37,865 bases of DNA from Acanthamoeba lenticulata (GCA_002179805.1 NAVB01000623.1:1-37865), one strand, 5' to 3'; shown: positions 1 to 12,440, counted from the stretch's first letter. Translations and numbers: made by a program. Notes: generated from the sequence alone by a model not told the origin.

Positions 1-3000
1 TGGGCGGTGGGGAACATGGGCGCGACGTGGAAGAGGAGTTCCGTCGTCGGGCTGGTCACGAAGGGCATCTCCAGGGTCTGCTCGTTCGACAGGCCGCCGG
101 CGTAGCCCGTGTGGTAGGGCAGATAGACCTGCACACGCGCGGACACGTTTTGCCTTCAGGCCGAATTCGACGCAAGCCTGCGCCAGGCGCACGCTCCTCG
201 AGGCGAGTGAACGAACCGTGGGACCGAGGAGGGACATGAAGTTCGTGAAGGCCGGCGAGCCGGCGCTGTTGGCGAGGATCTCGTTCTGCTGATTCTGGCC
301 CGGCCCCACGTAGAGCACCCCCACCTTGAACACGTCCTTCCTGTACTCGCATTCGTCCACTCGACATCAGAACATGGCTGAGCCATGGGGGTTAGGGCAT
401 AAGGACGAGGAAGGCGCACTCAGCCAGGCCGATCAGGCGGCGCACGCAACGCTCCAGGCTCTCAGGCGCCGTTTGCACGACCTGTGGCATCACGTGGGGA
501 TCCTCTGCCGGTGTAACGAGGGAGCTCCGCGGCAGCGGCAGGCGCAGCTGCGGTATGCTCTGCGGGGAGAGGCGCCCACGAGCCATCCTCAGTGAGCGAG
601 CGAGGATGGTGGCCCCTTGCGTGAATATTTGGGGGGGAGGGGAAGACGGGTGGGCACCTGCTCCTGGCTCTTCTTCCTCAGCGGGTGGTTAGTGCTGCGT
701 GGGAGGACAACCTCGCGGATGGCGTCGCCCCGGTAGACGAAGCTGCCTGCCCCGTTATGCACTTGGACCGTGGCCATGATGGCTGGTGGGTCGGCCGCGT
801 GTGTCAGGTGAGGTGGTGTCGGGACGCCGAGAGATTTAACGACGAAGGGAGGGGGGAGGGCTGACCTTCACCGACGCGCTCGTCGGTCACGAGGAAGAGC
901 GACGAGCCCCAGCTGTAGCAAGCCGTGTGTGGCGACACGACCCGCTTGGACTCCTCGGGCAGCGATAGGGCCATGAACGGATTGCCTGGTGTTTGAAGCG
1001 AGCCAGATATGAAGGTCAGCAGCGGCTCGTTTTGCTGTGCACGGGCGTGGTACCCTTTTTGAAGTTGTAGGTGTAGAGCAGATGCATGAGCAGCGCCTCC
1101 GCTCGCCCCTCGGTCAATCGGCACCGCTCTCGGGCCTCCTGATAACATTTTTTAAATAGTTAATAAAATCATCGCTTTTAGAGAAGTGGAAAACATCGAG
1201 TTTCTGAAGGGAAGGGAGGCACCTGAGGCTCTGTTTCCTCAAAATGGAGGAGCCGCTGGTAAAGGGAGTTGAACACGGCGCCCACCTGATCCACGTAGGA
1301 CGACGAAGCGAGCAAGGGCAGTGATGGCGGCTTCATGTTGAAGGAGGCCGATGTGGAGGAGAGCAACGCCACCGGCGAGATGGGCACCATGAGCGGGAAC
1401 ATGGGGCAGATGAGGGCCAGAATGGACGACAGCGACGGGGGCGGCGTGTAGTCGGCCAGCGGGTCCGGCAGGAGAGACGTCTCAAGGGCGCTGAACAGGG
1501 ATGACGCGAGGACCTCGTCCTCCAGCAAGTCGAACGGGAGGCCGAGCCATTCCCGCAGGCCCAAGCAATAGTGCTTCCACAGCTCGGGCGCTGTGGATCG
1601 CGCGTGAGCCCGTGTGAGGATAGTGACCTACAAGCCAGCGACGTCAAGTCGAGAGAGCAGGAGGCGCACCGGCGTCGATGACGTTTGCGCAGAGCGTCTC
1701 GATAATCGACTTGATGTGGGCCAGCGGATCCCGCTGAGTGCCCGACACCCAACGGTTGGATAAATGCCAAAGAGAAAGGGGGAGGCTGCAGCATGCGAGT
1801 ACGGTACCGTGAACATGAGGGTCGGGTAGATTGAAGTGAGCATGCTGAGCGATGACACCGCCAGGCTGACGATCTCCGGCGCCTCCATGAAGGAGCAGCT
1901 GTTCTTGAGGGTGGTGAGCATCTTCTCGATCAACTGCTGCATGTAGGCCCGGGTCCGCCGCTCCTCCTCGCTGGCGTTGTCTTCCGCCTCCTCGTTGCCG
2001 TCGATGGCCGGGCAGTGCGGGTACAGGCAGTGGACCTCCAGGAGGGCCAGCAGCGCCGAGGCCACGGTGCTGAGGCACTGCGCCTTGTTGCTGGTGTTGG
2101 TCTCCTCGTCCGACGCCCGCGTGACCATCGCCAGCATGTTGCCCAGCTCTTGAAGCTTGTCTAAGGAGGGCATGACGGGAAGGCTGCCGCGGGCGATGAC
2201 GGGGAGGGCGCCGCGAAGCACCATGTTGGTCATCCGACACAGCAGGCTCACGACTTGGGGCCGGATCCGGTTCGCTTTTGTTTGGTCGTCCGCCTGCGCG
2301 AACAACAACAAGGGCAGACAGTACGCCGGCGGTGAAGTAAATGTCAGTTGAGGAAAACGCTAGAGGAGAGAACGGGGACCGCTGGCGCACGTACCAGGAA
2401 GGTGCGGATGGCGGTGCAGTAGAGCGGAATCAGGTGTGAGCAGTCTTCCGAGAAGGCCGGGAAGAGGTCGACCGTGTATTCCAGGACGGCCAGCATGAGC
2501 GGCCACTGCCCGAGGGCCGAGTGCAGGCTCTCGAAGAAGTCCTGGCGCAGGGCCTTGTCCTTCATGAGCCGGCTTGACGGGATGAAGAGCTTGCACATCA
2601 GACGCAGCGCTTCTGCACGACACTCGAGCAGCTCTCTGCAATGGTGGCCAAGCCACCACGGTTTGTTCAATCTCTGGGCATCATCGCCCCCTGGGCATAG
2701 AAAGTAAAGGGTCATACGGCTTCTCGCGTTCCAGAACGCCCCGGAGCGACTCGTAGGCTATCTTGACGAGGTGGAGGCCGTCCGGGCTCTCTGTAAAAAA
2801 AGGAGTGACCGACAATCACGGTACAGGTAAGATGATGCAGATTGACGGACGAAACGAGAGAAAAGAGAAGGAGACTAGAGAGCCAGGAACAGGTCGTAAA
2901 GCCACACACGCACCGTCTGTGATGTGCTGGTAGCGTGCGGCGTTGGCCATGAAGGGCAGCGTGTGGATCTCAAGCACCTTGTCCAACCGCTGCAGGAAGG

Positions 3001-5095
3001 CCAGCAAGGCCTCGGGATCGGCGCTTAATCCGGTCATCGCCGGCAGGACCTCTGTCGTCATACCACGCGTTGGATGAGGCGGGCTCGACATGGGAAGGAC
3101 AGCCATGTGCAGGAGGGAAGGTACCCAGCAGCCGTCGGGAGAGGAGCAGCATGTGGGACAGAAAGTCGGGTTGGGCGTGGTGCTTCCACCGCTCTCGCGG
3201 CACGGCGCTTAGTGTGCGAACGGCCGCCCGAGCGGTCGTCACCACGCGACCGGTACCCGAGGGCGCACTAGCCACGTCAGTGGACGGCTCGATCCGCGTG
3301 GTCTTGCGGTTCAGGAATGCTTCTCCGCCTACCATTGTTCACCATCACATCCATGAGGCCTTGGGGCGGGGCGCTGCAGCTGACGCATGAGTCGCATGGT
3401 GAGACGGACGTACCGCTCTCGGCAAAGGCACCCTGCGCGACGAGATGGGCCAACAGATTGCACCAGTCCTCGAGCACGGCCAGGTAGGCGAGGTGCAGCG
3501 TGGGGACGCTCAGATACTGGCGCAGGGCGTAGAGGAACTCTTCCCACACGGAGGCGCGCGTGTCCTCCGCCCGGACCCACACGAACAAAACCAACTGCGG
3601 GCAGCCATCACGCGTGAGACAACCAAGCGCGCGTCGTTCATCCGTGGAAGGGTGAGCTGTACATGGGCCAATGTCCGCATCTGGCCATCGAGAATGCGGG
3701 ACGGCGGGTAGTTCAGGTAGTACTGGATCTCGTCCTCCAGCAGCTCGCACAGAGACGCGAAGAAGCAGTCCCTGCTCGAGAAAAGTAAATGGTAAGAACA
3801 CAAATGGGCTGAGGCATGCCATCATCACATGATATGTGGCGGCCGTACCGAGTGGCCTGATCGTACTGGGCAAGACGGCTTTCCGCCACGTCGATGCAGA
3901 TCTCACGCGCCATTGCGCGCAGGGCGGCCGATTCCTTCTCGATCATAAGCCGGCCCAGCTTGAGGAAGTAGTCCTGCACAAGAAAAAGACATAAAGGAGC
4001 TACTGATGAGCAAGAGGGCTTGAGTCGGGATGCAATGGAGGACGGCACCTGTCGGAAGCGCATAGCGTGTTGCCACTGGGCCAGTAGCGGATGCTGGGCA
4101 GCAACAAGCAGTGAGAAAAAGGAAGCCTTCCACACGGAGATCGGACATACGCAATAGGGGAAAGGAGGGTGACAAGAGACAAGCACCATGGCCAGGCTGT
4201 GATAGAGTTGCATCACAAGCCGCAAAGTCGGCACGGAACTGTCCGTGAGCGGCAGGGACATGCACAAGTGGCCGCACAGGTCAAGCAGATACTGGGTGGT
4301 GTCGTGGTCCACGCCACCGTTTTCCTCGGCGCTCTGCTGGTCCTCCTCGTCAACAGAGCTCGTGTAGTACAACATGGCACGGGCGCGGTGCTCGTCGCCG
4401 CTCCAGTCGATGAGGATGGACAGCAAGATGTGGAGGAGCGAGTTGGGTTGTTGCGAGCGGGGCGAGGAGTCATCCGACAGCAGCGCGTCGATTGAGTGCC
4501 GGCGAACGCGCGTCCCAGCTGGGGTCGGGTAGGCCACCTCGAGGAACTGTGACCTGAAGGAGACCCACCACTTGCGAAACTTTCGGCTGTCGTCGGTGCT
4601 GTTGATAAAGGCCAGAAAGATGCCCACCAGTTGCACCGCTTCCTCCTCGCTCATGACTGGCCCCCCTCCTTCGAGGTTAGGGCCATGAACAGGGGAGGGC
4701 GGTGAGGTGGTGTGTTAAAAAGAGCAGCCGAACCGTCGCTCAAGCCCTGACGCGGGTACAAGACAGCAGCCAGCAACGAACGGTAGAAGACTGTGCTTTG
4801 TGAAGCGAAAAAGACCTTCTGGCCCTCGGCGGTGGAGCACTCCTCTGGTGGTGTCGCGGTTTCCACCAACGTTTTGCATGCGGCGATTAGAAACCGCCAA
4901 ACGAGAGCCCCAACAAAGCATACCGAGGATTTGGGCGAAGGACAGAGGCTGTAATCGTTGGCCGTTTTCATCGACCACATATTCCTTCAGCTCCATCGTG
5001 CTTCTGCGCCGGCGGTGGTTTCGGCCTTCCATGTCGCACAAATCACCGCGCCACTTGATGGACGGCGGTTCGTCGTCCAGATGGGACAATGTCAA
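1..5095 (-). CDS. RalGAP-alpha / tuberin-type Rap/Ran-GAP protein (3' end missing)
   Basis: This is a large multi-exon gene read leftward and cut by the left edge. The last visible exons (about 1-400) encode the start of a Rap/Ran-GAP domain: KVGVLYVGPGQ, EILANSAGS, then after an intron VYLPYHTGYAGGL and ELLFHVAPMFP. The order and spacing match RalGAP-alpha and tuberin, and the GYAGGL...T-E-L-L-FHV stretch fits RalGAP-alpha slightly better. Such proteins speed GTP hydrolysis on Ral, Rap or Rheb GTPases. The catalytic Asn motif (GND in relatives) lies beyond the edge, so activity cannot be judged. Upstream exons (about 600-4650) give helical, HEAT-like sequence, e.g. DSRKFRKWWVSFRSQFLEV near 4600. 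The start is taken at 5095; Met codons at 5032 and 4996 are alternatives. The first intron probably begins GTATGC near 4930. The gene is divergent from MSH6, 137 bp away. RalGAP-beta or tuberin is possible; the GAP class is firm. Confidence 0.72.
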
Positions 5096-5232
5096 TGTGG
5101 AACGGCTCCACCTTCCTTCTTGTGGTCGGGTTTTCTTGCCGACGTTTCCTCCCCATTTCCCGTGCCCATTTTCTTTGGCGCCAAAAGCTTCTGCTCATCT
5201 TTTCGCGTTTGCATTGTGTTTCGGGAGGCGAG

Positions 5233-8200
5233 ATGAGCCGCCCGTCGCCCCAGCGGTCTCTCCTGTCCTACTTTTCGCCCTCTTCATCGCCAAACACTTC
5301 GCCGGCAGCTTCACGCAAGCGCGCACGGCCGGCTGAAGATGCTGATGTTGAGGTGCTAGCATCTCCTTCGACTGCAGCCAAGGAAGAGGCCCTAAGAAAG
5401 AAGGTAGCGTCCCACCGTGCGGGCAAAGCTTCTTCGGGTACTCCGGCTCGGCCTTCTCCTTTGCGGCAGCGGAAAGCAGCATCACCGCGAGAGCCTCCCA
5501 CCAAGCGTGCACGAAAGCTCGCGGAGGAGGAATTGGAGGAGGAAGAGAAGACAAGCTCTACGCCGGCATCGCCTCTGACGCCCTACCGAGGTTCAAGGGT
5601 CGGTGGCCGGCGAGTGCGCTCGATCAAAATGGACGAGGAAGAGGCAGAAGAGGATGAAGAGGAGGATGTCGAAGACGATGACTTTCAGCCCATGGAAGAA
5701 GAGGAACACGACGATGGAATGGACCCGCGCAACGAAGAAGATGCCGGTTACAGCATCAAAAAGTCGCCAGCGAAGCGAAGAACGAAGAAGAACGAAGCGA
5801 CTGCTTCGCGAACATACGGCGAGAAGGAACAGGAAGCCGACGAAGAGAGCAGCGAGGATCGTACACAAGAGAATGAACGTAGCCAACTTCTCCCTGAGGG
5901 TGATGCGATCACGCGCGACATCGTCGGTGCGTTGGCCTTCAAGCGCGGGGCGGTCCAGCGAACAAAGGAGGAGCGAGCCGAGCGGTTGAAGGAGCTGTTG
6001 GACCGTCCAACTCTGGACCTCCTGCCCGATGCTGCGGACACTCCCAACAAGGTCAGCAGCGGCAAGGCTGGCAAGGCTGGGCAGGTGCTGTTCCGTGAGA
6101 AGCACCGCCACTGGATCGCTGAGGGCAACCAGAAGGACGCACAAGGCCGTTCACCCGACGACCCGGCCTACGATCCGTCGACGCTCTACATTCCGCGCAA
6201 GGTGCGCCTTTCCTTGGTTTCCTCTTGTGTGGTCACGTCCATGGGATCATCTGAGAGATGGCCGCCACCGCCCGCAGGACCTGGAAGCCATGAACACGTT
6301 TCAAAGGCAGTACTGGGAAATCAAGAAGCAGCACTGGGATAAGATCATCTTTTGCCGGAACGGCGTGTTTTGGGGTAACCTTGACTCTCTCTCTCTCTTC
6401 AACACCTGTGGGCCTGCTCGCCAGCGCGCGCTTCAGCTCACGCACCGCTTGGAACCGCACCAGAGCTTTATGAAAAGGATGCCGAGCTCAGCCACCGGCT
6501 GTTGGACATCAAGTTGGCCGACCCGGGCGCCATGGGCATGCTCACGGCCGGCGTGTTTGAGAACGCGTTCGACCCCTACGCCGCGAAGCTCATCGCCCTG
6601 GGCTACAAAGTGGTCAAGGTGGAGCAGATGCAGGCCAATACCAAGAGCTCCGAGAAAAAGAACCGCCCCAAGGATCAGGCACGGCGCCGTGCGCGCTGCT
6701 CGTCTCGTCCAGGCTTGGGCTGACCCTCCCCCGTCGCGCCTGTGTGCAGGCGGTGATCACGCGGCAAGTGACGCGCATCCTGAGTCCCGGTACTCTGGTG
6801 GATGACATCTACATCGACGACGAGCGCGCCGTCTACCTCCTTGCCATCAAGGAGCACTGGTCGCCTGTGGCCGAGGAACCGCCCACATTCGGTGTGTGCT
6901 TCGTGGACACGGCCACCGGCACGCTCTCCCTGATTCTCCTCCTCGGCTGTCGGCAGCCACTATTCAATGGGGCGTCAAGTCTGGTCTCACCATTCGGACA
7001 GGGGAGGTCAATGTGGGGCAGTTCCAGGACGATCGCGACCGAACCCAGTTCGAAACGCTCCTGCTGCAGATCAAGCCACGCGAGATCCTGTTTGAGAAGG
7101 AGGGGCCCAACGCCCTGTGCTCTCCGCAGACCCTGCAGCTCGTACTCGCGCGCTTCACCCTCCCCTGTTCTTCATCCCACGCACGCGTTACACACAAGGC
7201 GAGCAGAACTGATCAGAAATCGATTCGTAAAATGTGTTGTGTGTTTGATCGACCGACAGATCAAACGCAACGTGAGCCAGCCGACGCTCACGAGGCGCCG
7301 GCCGGGCGAGCAGTTCTGGAACGCCAACACGACGGCCGACTTCCTGGTGGGAGCCGGCTACTACGAGCGGAGCGTGAGCAGCGGGAGTAGCGAGGGCAGC
7401 AGCGAGGAGGGCGACCCGCAGTGGCCGCCGGTGCTGTCGGAGCTGATCTCCGAGCACCGGGTGGGCCGCGAAAGCAGCGAGCTTTCCCTCTCGGCGCTCG
7501 GCGGGGTGGTCGCCTACCTGCGGGAGCTCTACCTCGACAAGGAGATCATGTCCCAGGGGCGCATCCGGGCCTACGTCCCCGGCAGCCTGGACTCGCCCAA
7601 CCTCGTGCTCGACTCCAAGACCATCAAGAACCTCGAGCTCTTTGAAAACACGGTCGACGGCAAGGTGCGCGGCCCCGGGGCGAAAGGACAACAACGGCCT
7701 CAAGTCAGAGCTCCTGACGGTGGTGTTTTGTGCACTCTGGACAGACGGAGGGGACGCTGCTGAAGCTGATGGGCCACTGCGTGACGCCGTTCGGCAAGCG
7801 CCTGTTCAAGCGATGGCTGGGGATGCCCCTCAGGCGGATCCCCGAGATCGAAGAGCGCCTGAACGCTGTAGAGGACTTCACCAGCACCGAAGAATACTGC
7901 ACCACGCTCATGGACGCTGTCACCACTCGCCTAAAGGGCACGCTCGCCATTCTCGTTGTTCATGCATGTTGCCCCTCCTCAAGGCTCATGACGACGCTTC
8001 TTCCTTGTGGCCTCTTCTGCAGGGTTGCCCGATCTGGAGAGGGTCGTGTCCCGCATACACGCGAGCTCGTCCAACATCCTCGCCTTCCTGGGCGCCCTCG
8101 ACGCGTTTGACCTCCTCTGGGTGACTGCCCCGCTTTTTATAGGTGCCGAGCCTCACGCACACTGACACGCGCGACGCCTGCGTGGCCCCCGTCTAGGAAA

Positions 8201-10493
8201 TGGTCAACGAGCTCCAGCCGGTGCTTCCTCTCCTGCGCAGCAAGCGGCTGGCCTTCCTCCTCAGTGTGGGGAAGGGCTTCCCCGACCTCGGGCCTACCCT
8301 GCGCTACTTTGCGCAGGCCTTTGACCGCGACCAGGCCCGGCAAGAGCAGGTGCCGCCCCACTGTCGCGTGAAGAACCCTCTTTCTCATTCATGCGCACGC
8401 CTGACCGAGCATGAATGAACAGCGTTTGATCCTGCGACCGGGCGTGGATGCCGAGTTCGATGCGGCAAGCGCCAGGGTGGAGGACATCGAGCAGCAGCTG
8501 CAGCAGCACATCGAGGACTTGAAGGCGGTGGTGGGCATCCAGGACATGGCCTACGCCACCGTCCGCAACAAGGAGTACCTCATCGGTGCGCCGCCATCAC
8601 CCCTCATGTCCCCAAATACTGATGAGCTGCGGTGTTGGAAACTTGACCGCGCCGACGCCAACAGAGATCCCAAAGACGCCCAAGAACGAGGCGACAATCA
8701 AGCGACACGAGAAAACGTTCATCCCCATCAACGACACCAAGACCACGGGCCGCTACTGGACGCCGACCGTCTCGAGCCTCTTTGCCGAGCTTGAGCAGGC
8801 TCGCACCGACCTCGAACGTGCGTCGCTGCCTACCGCGTGTGCGAAGCCTCGTCTGCCCGCGTGCGCGTCTCACTGGTGGAGGCGGGTTGCTCCGTCTCTA
8901 CGACAGGTTGCCGCCTCGACCTGTTCGCCCGCAGCCAGAAGAAGTTTGCGGAGAACCACCGCGAATGGTTCGCCCCAAGCGCACTCCTCCCCCTCGTATT
9001 AATACGAGTTGTTGGCCCCTCATTCGCTCGTCGTCGTGATCAGGCTGTTGGCAGTCGCTTGCGTCGCGGAGGTGGACTGTCTTCACGCCTTGGCCATCAC
9101 CAGCTTGTCGCTGGGCGGTACCGTCGGCTCTTCCTTTCTTCTGTTGCTCGGGCTTCGAGCTCACGCCGTCGCGCTGCCGGCGGCAACGTCACAGAGCCGG
9201 TGTGCCGCCCGTCCTTTGTGGAGTCCGAGGCGGCCTTCTTCGAGGCCGAAGACATGCGACATCCGTGCATCAGCCCCAAGATCGGCGACGAGTTCATCCC
9301 CAACACCCTGGGCGTGGGCCACCCCCACCCGCCCCTCGTCCTCCTCACGGGTCCGTGCACGCGCCCTTCAGAGCTCCCTTGACCCCTTCTTGGCGTCTGC
9401 GATGCGGTGTTTGACGCTCGGCCACGGATGGAGGACCACAGGGCCCAACATGGGCGGCAAGTCGACGCTGCTGCGGGAGACGTGCGTGGTGGCCATCATG
9501 GCCCAGATGGGCTGCTTCGTTCCGGCGCGCTCGTGCCGCCTCAGCCCCGTCGACCGCATCTTCACGCGCATCGGTACGCACGAGGCCCTCCGCGACCTTG
9601 GCAGAGAGATACACTCGGGCTGACCACTGGACAGGCGCCAACGACAACATCATGGCGGGGCAGAGCACATTCATGATCGAGCTGCAGGAGACGGCGACCA
9701 TCCTCCAGCACGCGACGCCCGCCTCGCTCGTGATCCTCGACGAACTGGGCCGCGGCACCGCCACCTTTGACGGCTACTCGATCGCCTACGCTGTGCTGGC
9801 GCACCTGGCCCAGAAGGTCGGGTGCCGCACGCTCTTCTCCACGCACTACCACATGCTCACGGACGAGGTCGCCGGCGACCCGCGCGTCGCCCTCAAGCAC
9901 ATGGCATGCCACATCGACGACGACCGGTACGTGTGTACCGGCGCGCGCATTTCTCTTTCGCTGTCTCTCTCTTTTGTCTTGGCGGGGGGCTGAGAGCCAC
10001 ACAACGCCGCTGGCCGACGAGAACAGGAAAGAGGTGACCTTCCTGTACAAGGTGGTGGACGGCGTGTGTCCAAAGAGCTACGGAATGAACGTGGCTCGCA
10101 TGGCGGTACGCGCACTGGCGGTTGCTAGAAAGACGACGAGGGACTGATCTCACCAATTCCCAACGCTGCATGCAGGGAGTGAACGACGAGATCGTGATGC
10201 GCGCAGAGAAGATCGCGCACAAGTTCGAGGGCGCGCTGACGATCAATCCCCAACTGATGGAGACCGCCGACCCCGACGAGCATCCTGATGAGGGCGTAGG
10301 AATGGAGGAGGAGAGGGAAGAGACAGCAGAAGTGCAGGAGCGGCTGCTCAGCGAGGACGAAAAGGGGAGGATGAAGCAGATCATGAGCCTCCTGCACGAG
10401 GAAGAGGCAGAGGACAAAGGCGTGGCCGGCAAGATGGCCACCTTCGCCCGGCTCATCGCGATCTGGGCGCACGCCGCTGAGGGCGCTGCGTGA
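5233..10493 (+). CDS. MSH6: DNA mismatch repair protein MSH6 (MutS homolog)
   Basis: MSH6 pairs with MSH2 as MutS-alpha, which recognises base mismatches in the nucleus. The N-terminus carries a PCNA-binding box (QRSLLSYF, residues 7-14) and a long charged, acidic linker, as in other MSH6 proteins. The mismatch-binding domain has GVFWELYEKDA, giving the F-x-E motif as F354-W-E356; the Glu codon is split by an intron (exon ends 6374, next starts 6464). Then come connector and lever domains ([34 protein letters not shown]), Walker [24 protein letters not shown], Walker B DELGRGT and the switch histidine in STHYHML. Resolved exons include 5233-6201, 6278-6374, 6464-6678, 6750-6918, 7002-7141, 7260-7664, 7745-7937, 8023 onward and 8197 onward. 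Three introns need GC donors. The start is the Met directly before the PCNA box. The tail after [12 protein letters not shown] is short and acidic. Confidence 0.96.
6679..6749 (+). other. GC-AG intron in MSH6
   Basis: Exon ...PKDQ ends CAG at 6678 and the next exon starts [14 protein letters not shown] at 6750, both in phase 0. The intron reads GCACGG...TGTGCAG. The only nearby GT (in CGCCGTGCG) puts the join in the wrong phase, and reading on meets a stop. Confidence 0.7.
6919..7001 (+). other. GC-AG intron in MSH6
   Basis: The exon ending ...VDTAT plus one G (6918) joins GG GAG GTC at 7002 to give [15 protein letters not shown], which matches MSH6 relatives. The donor is GCACGC. No GT in correct phase occurs before the alignment breaks. 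Confidence 0.7.
7938..8022 (+). other. GC-AG intron in MSH6
   Basis: The exon ends CTA AAG G at 7937 and the next begins GG TTG CCC at 8023, giving [17 protein letters not shown]. The donor is GCACGC. The next GT downstream (CTCGTTGTT) is in the wrong phase. Confidence 0.65.
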
Positions 10494-10674
10494 AGAGCCT
10501 GGTTGGTGTTGTTGGATCATGATGCAGAAGCCCACTGCCCTCATGGGAACAGCAATGTAGACGCAAGCAAAGCGCAGTGGCGACTGTTTAAAACTAGCTG
10601 GGCGACCAGCACTCGCGGGTTTGTTCTATTCCAGACCCTTGAGGAGTGAATGTGTACAGATGGTTGGGCCCAGG

Positions 10675-10797
10675 CTACACGGTCTTCCAGACGCCCCTCT
10701 TGTTCTTGATGACCATGACGCCGAGTGGAAGGACGATGCCGATTAGCATTATTGCCGCACCAATAAGATAGGAAACCAGGTCAGGTGGATCGACCAT
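10675..10797 (-). CDS. small single-pass membrane protein, 40 residues
   Basis: Reads MVDPPDLVSYLIGAAIM, then IGIVLPLGVMVIKNKRG, and ends WKTV. It is one hydrophobic helix (about residues 8-30) followed by a basic K-N-K-R tail, the layout of a small type III or tail-basic membrane protein. A pyrimidine tract and CAG sit directly before the start (TTTCTTCCAG then AATGG), so a 5' UTR intron probably ends one base before the ATG. I do not recognise the family with certainty; the DPPDLVSYLIGAA pattern looks conserved-protein-like rather than random, but no function can be given. It is divergent from the IDI gene. Confidence 0.6.
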   Translation of the reverse strand: MVDPPDLVSYLIGAAIMLIGIVLPLGVMVIKNKRGVWKTV

Positions 10798-10985
10798 TCT
10801 GGAAGAAAAGCAAGTAATGAGTGCTGAGCTTGGAGCAAAAGGCAGAGGAAAGAAATCGTGTACTCGTGCTTGCGAGGTTGGTGGTATCGCGAACGTCAAG
10901 GCAAGAGAGTTGGCAAAAGAAACTAGTTGGGAAAAGAAAGTTTCTGCAGGTTTCGGGCACGCTCAACATTCCTTGATAATTACGG

Positions 10986-10994
10986 CACATATTT
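10986..10994 (+). promoter_or_regulatory. candidate TATA-like box of IDI
   Basis: An AT-rich CATATTTAA element lies about 90 bp upstream of the IDI start, within the 281-bp gap shared with the divergent small membrane protein gene. Position and sequence only; no transcript evidence. Confidence 0.3.
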
Positions 10995-11078
10995 AAGCTC
11001 TTTCCACTAGCAATACTCAAGTAAACTACTCTTCTGCTTCCGCTCTCGCCCAACTTCCTCCTTCATCCTCAACAAAAC

Positions 11079-12331
11079 ATGGACTCCAGTGCTGAAGGTG
11101 CGCACATTGAGCTGATCACGAGAAGGGTGGTGGTGTTTTGATCTTGAATTTTATGATTCCGTCGCAAGGAAGGGGCTGTTGGCTCTTTGCTGTGGCGCAC
11201 AGCGACTCATGTGACTGTGCACCAACTGCAGGTGTGGGCACTCTGGCTTGGGCCGACGCCGATCAGGTGCGCCTCATGGAGGAGAAATGCATCCTTGTCG
11301 ATGAAAACGATCAAGTCATCGGTCCGGCCACCAAGAAAGAGTGTACGCGCTTGTGCCACCCTCCGCCGGCCCAGCATTCAACGGCGTCATCTCGCTTTTC
11401 ACAAATCTCACGATGTAAAATTTAATTTCATCGTTGCCGGAATCACCTATCATAGGCCACCTGACCAGCGCGATCCGGAACGGAATGCTGCACCGAGCCT
11501 TTAGCGTTTTCCTCTTCAACGAAGGCACGTGCTGCTTGCTTTCACGTTCAGTAAAGCTGTGCAACTTACACAAGGGGACGCCTCACGCTATGTGCAGAGG
11601 GTAAGCTGCTGCTTCAGCAGCGCTCGGAGAAGAAGATCACCTTCCCCTCGCACTGGACCAACACGTGCTGCTCTCACCCGGTTTACTACGTGGACCCGTC
11701 CGACACTGAGCACAAGGTACTTCTTTGTCCTGGTGTGGGACTCAACAATATCAATTTATTAATAAACACAAAAAACTGTAAATATTCACAATATCCAATC
11801 GGGCAGGTGGCCATGCCCGATGACTGGGAGTTGGAGCCGAAAGATGCTCTGGGCGTGCGGCGAGCGGCCCAGCGAAAGCTGTGGCACGAGCTGGGCATCG
11901 TGGCGGCTGACGTGCCCCTCGACCAGTTCAACTACATCACCCGAATCCACTACAAGTCGCTTGACGGCTCCGCCGACGGCATCTGGGGCGAGCACGAGGG
12001 TACGCCGAGCTGGCCGACGTTTACCAGATCATACGTGAAACTCATCCATGTGGGGTGTTGTGGTTGTGACCGCGCAGTCGACTACATCTTGTTCATCAAG
12101 GCCAACACCAAAGTGGTGCCGCGTGAGAACGAGGTGTCGGACTATCGCTATGTGACGAAGGAGGAGCTCAAGGAGCTCATGGCCACGGCTGAGGAGAAGA
12201 ACCTCAAGATCACGCCCTGGTTCAAGCTCATCGTCGAGAACTTCATCTACAAGTGGTGGGACGCCTGGCTCGCCGGTCGCATCGAGGAGCACTTCGACCG
12301 AAACACCGTCCACAAGCTCATCAAGGAGTAG
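11079..12331 (+). CDS. IDI1: isopentenyl-diphosphate delta-isomerase (type 1)
   Basis: Interconverts isopentenyl and dimethylallyl diphosphate, feeding sterol, ubiquinone, dolichol and prenyl-protein synthesis. Exons: 11079-11097, 11232-11342, 11456-11524, 11598-11716, 11807-11999, 12078-12331, giving 254 residues, the normal size for a type 1 Nudix-fold enzyme. Family landmarks in order: EEKCILVDENDQVIG, HRAFSVFLFN, KLLLQQRSEKKITFP, the catalytic-Cys motif TNTCCSHP, RRAAQRKLWHELGI, and the catalytic-Glu motif WGEHEVDYILF, split by the last intron. The C-terminal TPWFKLIVENF and KWWD are also typical. The third intron has a GC donor. No peroxisomal or plastid signal is obvious; the first exon is only 19 bp. 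Convergent with GCP2. Confidence 0.96.
11525..11597 (+). other. GC-AG intron in IDI
   Basis: The exon ends AAC GAA G at 11524 and the next starts AG GGT AAG at 11598, giving FLFNEEGKLLLQQRS, which aligns without gap to IDI1. The donor is GCACGT. The GT inside GCACGTGC would break the frame. Confidence 0.72.
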
Positions 12332-12409
12332 GCCTTGTGGTGGACCTACCACCATCATCTCCTCCCTCACCTCTCCGCGCGCGGCTGGTGTTGTTTATTT
12401 TGTGTTTTT

Positions 12410-12440
12410 TTTTTCTTCTTTTGTTTTATTTATTTATTGA
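12410..12440. terminator. AT-rich convergent 3' region
   Basis: A T-rich block containing TTTATTTATTTATTGA lies between the IDI stop (12331) and GCP2 stop (12598). Read on the minus strand it holds overlapping AATAAA poly(A) signals for GCP2, about 170 bp past its stop. The two 3' ends probably meet here. Confidence 0.35.

Noticed and set aside
3713..4654. Exportin/importin-type transport receptor for the first gene
   Set aside because: The helical repeats suggested it at first, but the downstream Rap/Ran-GAP motifs on the same strand show the gene encodes a GAP.
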